Shown piece by piece: positions 62,404-64,000 of a stretch of 64,000 nt of DNA; the stretch's first letter is position 1; each line of letters starts with the position of its first letter. The notes beneath the pieces were generated by a model. The model saw only the letters and a list, made by a program, of their open reading frames with translations, searched no databases and was not told where the DNA came from. The position numbers were made by a program, and so were the translations under genes. Location of the stretch: assembly GCA_965261315.1 (NCBI GenBank), contig CBDHDM010000136.1, positions 62,001 through 126,000 of the forward strand, given 5' to 3'. The DNA comes from Endozoicomonas sp965261315. GTDB taxonomy: Bacteria > Pseudomonadota > Gammaproteobacteria > Pseudomonadales > Endozoicomonadaceae.

Positions 62404-63045
62404 ATGAAAGAATCAACCTATGTCCACCCAATCGCATCTATGGGAAAGCGGTTAATGGATATTCTTATAGCACTGGTCGGATTGTTAATAACCCTGCCAC
62501 TATTTCCAATTATCGCACTGGCTATTCGGTTTGATAGCCCAGGACCGATTATTTATCAGCAGATGCGTATTGGCTATCAAAAGGAATACTACATCCGTTT
62601 ATTCATGATGAAGAAATTCAGAACGATGCGCAACGATGCTGAGGAAGGAACAGGACCAGTATGGGCTCAGAAAAACGACCCAAGAATTACCAGAATTGGT
62701 AATTTTCTAAGAAAAACACGTCTTGATGAGTTGCCCCAGCTTTGGAATGTCCTTGCAGGCGATATGTCCATGGTAGGGCCAAGGCCAGAGCGTCCGGGAA
62801 TGTATAACAAACTGGAAAGCAATATACCCTTTTATACAGAAAGAACCTTTGATGTTGTTCCCGGGATTACTGGCCTTGCTCAAGTCAACATGGGCTATGA
62901 CGAGACGCTTAATGATGTAAGAAATAAAGTCGCTTATGACCATGCCTATGCACTGGCTTTAAGCAGTCCCTGGGAATGGCTGAAAATGGATATTTATGTG
63001 ATGTTCAAGACCATCGTAGTCATGATTACAGGTCGTGGACAATAA
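62404..63045 (+). CDS. Undecaprenyl-phosphate sugar phosphotransferase, short PGT (SypR-like)
   Basis: A 213-residue monotopic phosphoglycosyl transferase that starts repeat-unit synthesis by moving a sugar-phosphate to undecaprenyl phosphate. One N-terminal re-entrant helix (about residues 15-37) and the catalytic domain, with MKKFRTMRNDAEEGTGPVWA (the catalytic Asp-Glu pair), RLDELPQLWNVLAGDMSMVG and GPRPERPGM, then PGITGLAQVNMGYDET. It lacks the extra N-terminal CoA-binding region of WbaP/WcaJ. AAGGAGTG lies before the ATG. Last gene of the operon. Confidence 0.93.
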   Translation: MKESTYVHPIASMGKRLMDILIALVGLLITLPLFPIIALAIRFDSPGPIIYQQMRIGYQKEYYIRLFMMKKFRTMRNDAEEGTGPVWAQKNDPRITRIGNFLRKTRLDELPQLWNVLAGDMSMVGPRPERPGMYNKLESNIPFYTERTFDVVPGITGLAQVNMGYDETLNDVRNKVAYDHAYALALSSPWEWLKMDIYVMFKTIVVMITGRGQ

Positions 63046-63068
63046 GCTTCTTTCATAAAAGCACTACA

Positions 63069-63974
63069 TTAAAACAGGGCTGAGGCAAGCTGAACAAGGC
63101 TTTGTCTTAATGCTTCCCGACTGTGAACACCCGGCTGGAAACTGTCAGCCAGAGGCTGAACATGAGTGTCACACTGCAGACGTTCTGGTTGCCCATTTTC
63201 TTCAGGCCACAACAGTACATCGGGATAGACCCCGGTCATTTCATTCATCCATGACAATTTTTCACTGATGGGCATTTTGCCTACGGCCGATAATTCCTGA
63301 TTAATATTACCGATAAATACTTTCAAGGCTTTACTGGAACGAATGCTCTCTGCAATTTCCGGAATCAACAGTGCAGGCAAAATACTGGTCATAAAACTAC
63401 CAGGTCCCAAGATGATCATTTCGGATTCTTTTATCTTTGCTAACGCTTCATCGGTTGGCCTTATAGTGGGTAAAATCATCAATTTCTCCGGGCGTTTTTC
63501 CAGAGAATCAATTGCAGTTTCACCAATAATTTCCTGCCCATCCACTACTGCGCCCAAACGAGCAGGCTCTTCAGACATGGGAATCAGTTCTGCACTTACC
63601 TGCAACATCTGACGAATCAAATTAATTGCATCCAATGGGCGAACACACATCTGATCCATCGCCAGCAAAATCAGATTCCCAAGATTATGCCCACTGATAT
63701 CACCACTGTTTTTAAAACGATACTCAAACAAGATTCTTGCAAGATTCGGGCTGTCGGAGCAAAGCTGATTCAGACAATTTCTCAGATCTCCCCAGGCAAT
63801 ACATCCGCTGGCTTCTCTAAGCCGCCCAGTTGATCCACCATCATCAGTGGTGGCAACAATACCGGACAGACGCTCTCCCAGAAAGCCCAGGCTTGCCATT
63901 ACCCGGCCAAGGCCATGCCCTCCACCAATAGCCACAATTCGACGACACTGATATAACACTTTAACAGAGTACAT
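63069..63974 (-). CDS. YvcK/YbhK-family protein (CofD-like)
   Basis: A 301-residue protein of the YvcK/GlmR family. The opening RRIVAIGGGHGLGRVMASLG and GIVATTDDGGSTGRLREASG are family-diagnostic, and the block CIAWGDLRNCLNQL is the same as in E. coli YbhK (302 residues). Later SGHNLGNLILLAM and ILGPGSFMTSILPALL complete the CofD-like Rossmann fold. In Gram-positives the protein binds UDP-GlcNAc and links central metabolism to cell wall synthesis; the gammaproteobacterial role is less known. Located next to but convergent with the polysaccharide operon. Confidence 0.9.
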   Translation of the reverse strand: MYSVKVLYQCRRIVAIGGGHGLGRVMASLGFLGERLSGIVATTDDGGSTGRLREASGCIAWGDLRNCLNQLCSDSPNLARILFEYRFKNSGDISGHNLGNLILLAMDQMCVRPLDAINLIRQMLQVSAELIPMSEEPARLGAVVDGQEIIGETAIDSLEKRPEKLMILPTIRPTDEALAKIKESEMIILGPGSFMTSILPALLIPEIAESIRSSKALKVFIGNINQELSAVGKMPISEKLSWMNEMTGVYPDVLLWPEENGQPERLQCDTHVQPLADSFQPGVHSREALRQSLVQLASALF

Positions 63975-64000
63975 GGCGCATTATCTTTTATGAAATTGTT

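Noticed and set aside
1..64000. CRISPR arrays, prophage modules and toxin-antitoxin pairs
   Set aside because: No regularly spaced direct repeats, phage structural genes or TA-like gene pairs were seen.

Overview
The window looks like chromosome from a marine gammaproteobacterium of the Oceanospirillales/Endozoicomonas type. This is an inference from moderate GC, the housekeeping gene order and family resemblances; no rRNA or species marker is present. The backbone keeps the block known from Pseudomonas and relatives: prmC-prfA-hemA run rightward, divergent from a TPR lipoprotein gene, lolB, ispE, tRNA-Gln, prs, rplY, pth and ychF running leftward. Between prs and rplY, and between pth and ychF, accessory pieces have been inserted.

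Region by region. 1-1.6 kb: the 5' part of a lysine-rich coiled-coil protein running off the left edge. 1.7-12.4 kb: transporters (SdaC-type serine permease, BrnQ, YfcA-type TSUP), cardiolipin synthase, a carotenoid oxygenase with a damaged N-terminus, an Lrp-type regulator, an orphan gene and an M19 dipeptidase. 12.4-13 kb: a Met-Gln-Met-Gln tRNA array. 13.1-16.9 kb: ychF, a dead transposase remnant that abuts and appears to have truncated a tyrP-like permease, then trpR with a probable TrpR operator. 17-20.9 kb: an orphan secreted protein, ddl, pth, rplY. 21-23.3 kb: fetAB, a divergent padR-type regulator with a palindrome between them, and a 264-bp MITE-like element made of nested hairpins. 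23.8-32.5 kb: the prs to prmC housekeeping block. 32.7-43 kb: nhaA, hemH, a leucine leader peptide and leuA, a holD-like gene and rimI, a GIY-YIG-like protein, an NCS2 purine permease and trmA. 43.1-45.1 kb: a secreted GT-B-like protein and sanA.

45.1-63.0 kb is a complete polysaccharide locus and the most interesting part. A leftward operon encodes a STAS protein, a lipoprotein, a giant SLBB export protein and a P-loop partner protein. A divergent rightward operon encodes a GGDEF/EAL protein, a GT4 glycosyltransferase, flippase, O-antigen polymerase/ligase, hexapeptide acetyltransferase, a second glycosyltransferase, a lipoprotein, a chain-length determinant, a third GT4, a GT2 and a phosphoglycosyl transferase. 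The order of functions parallels the symbiosis polysaccharide (syp) locus of Vibrio fischeri (sypA-D, then sypJ-R). The two-component regulators sypE/F/G are absent and a probable c-di-GMP phosphodiesterase heads the biosynthetic operon. The window ends with a YvcK/YbhK-family gene.

Local regulation visible in the sequence includes a leader peptide with six consecutive Leu codons before leuA, a TrpR operator at trpR, a palindrome between fetA and padR, and several intrinsic terminators. All assignments are made by reading the sequence; no database search was run.
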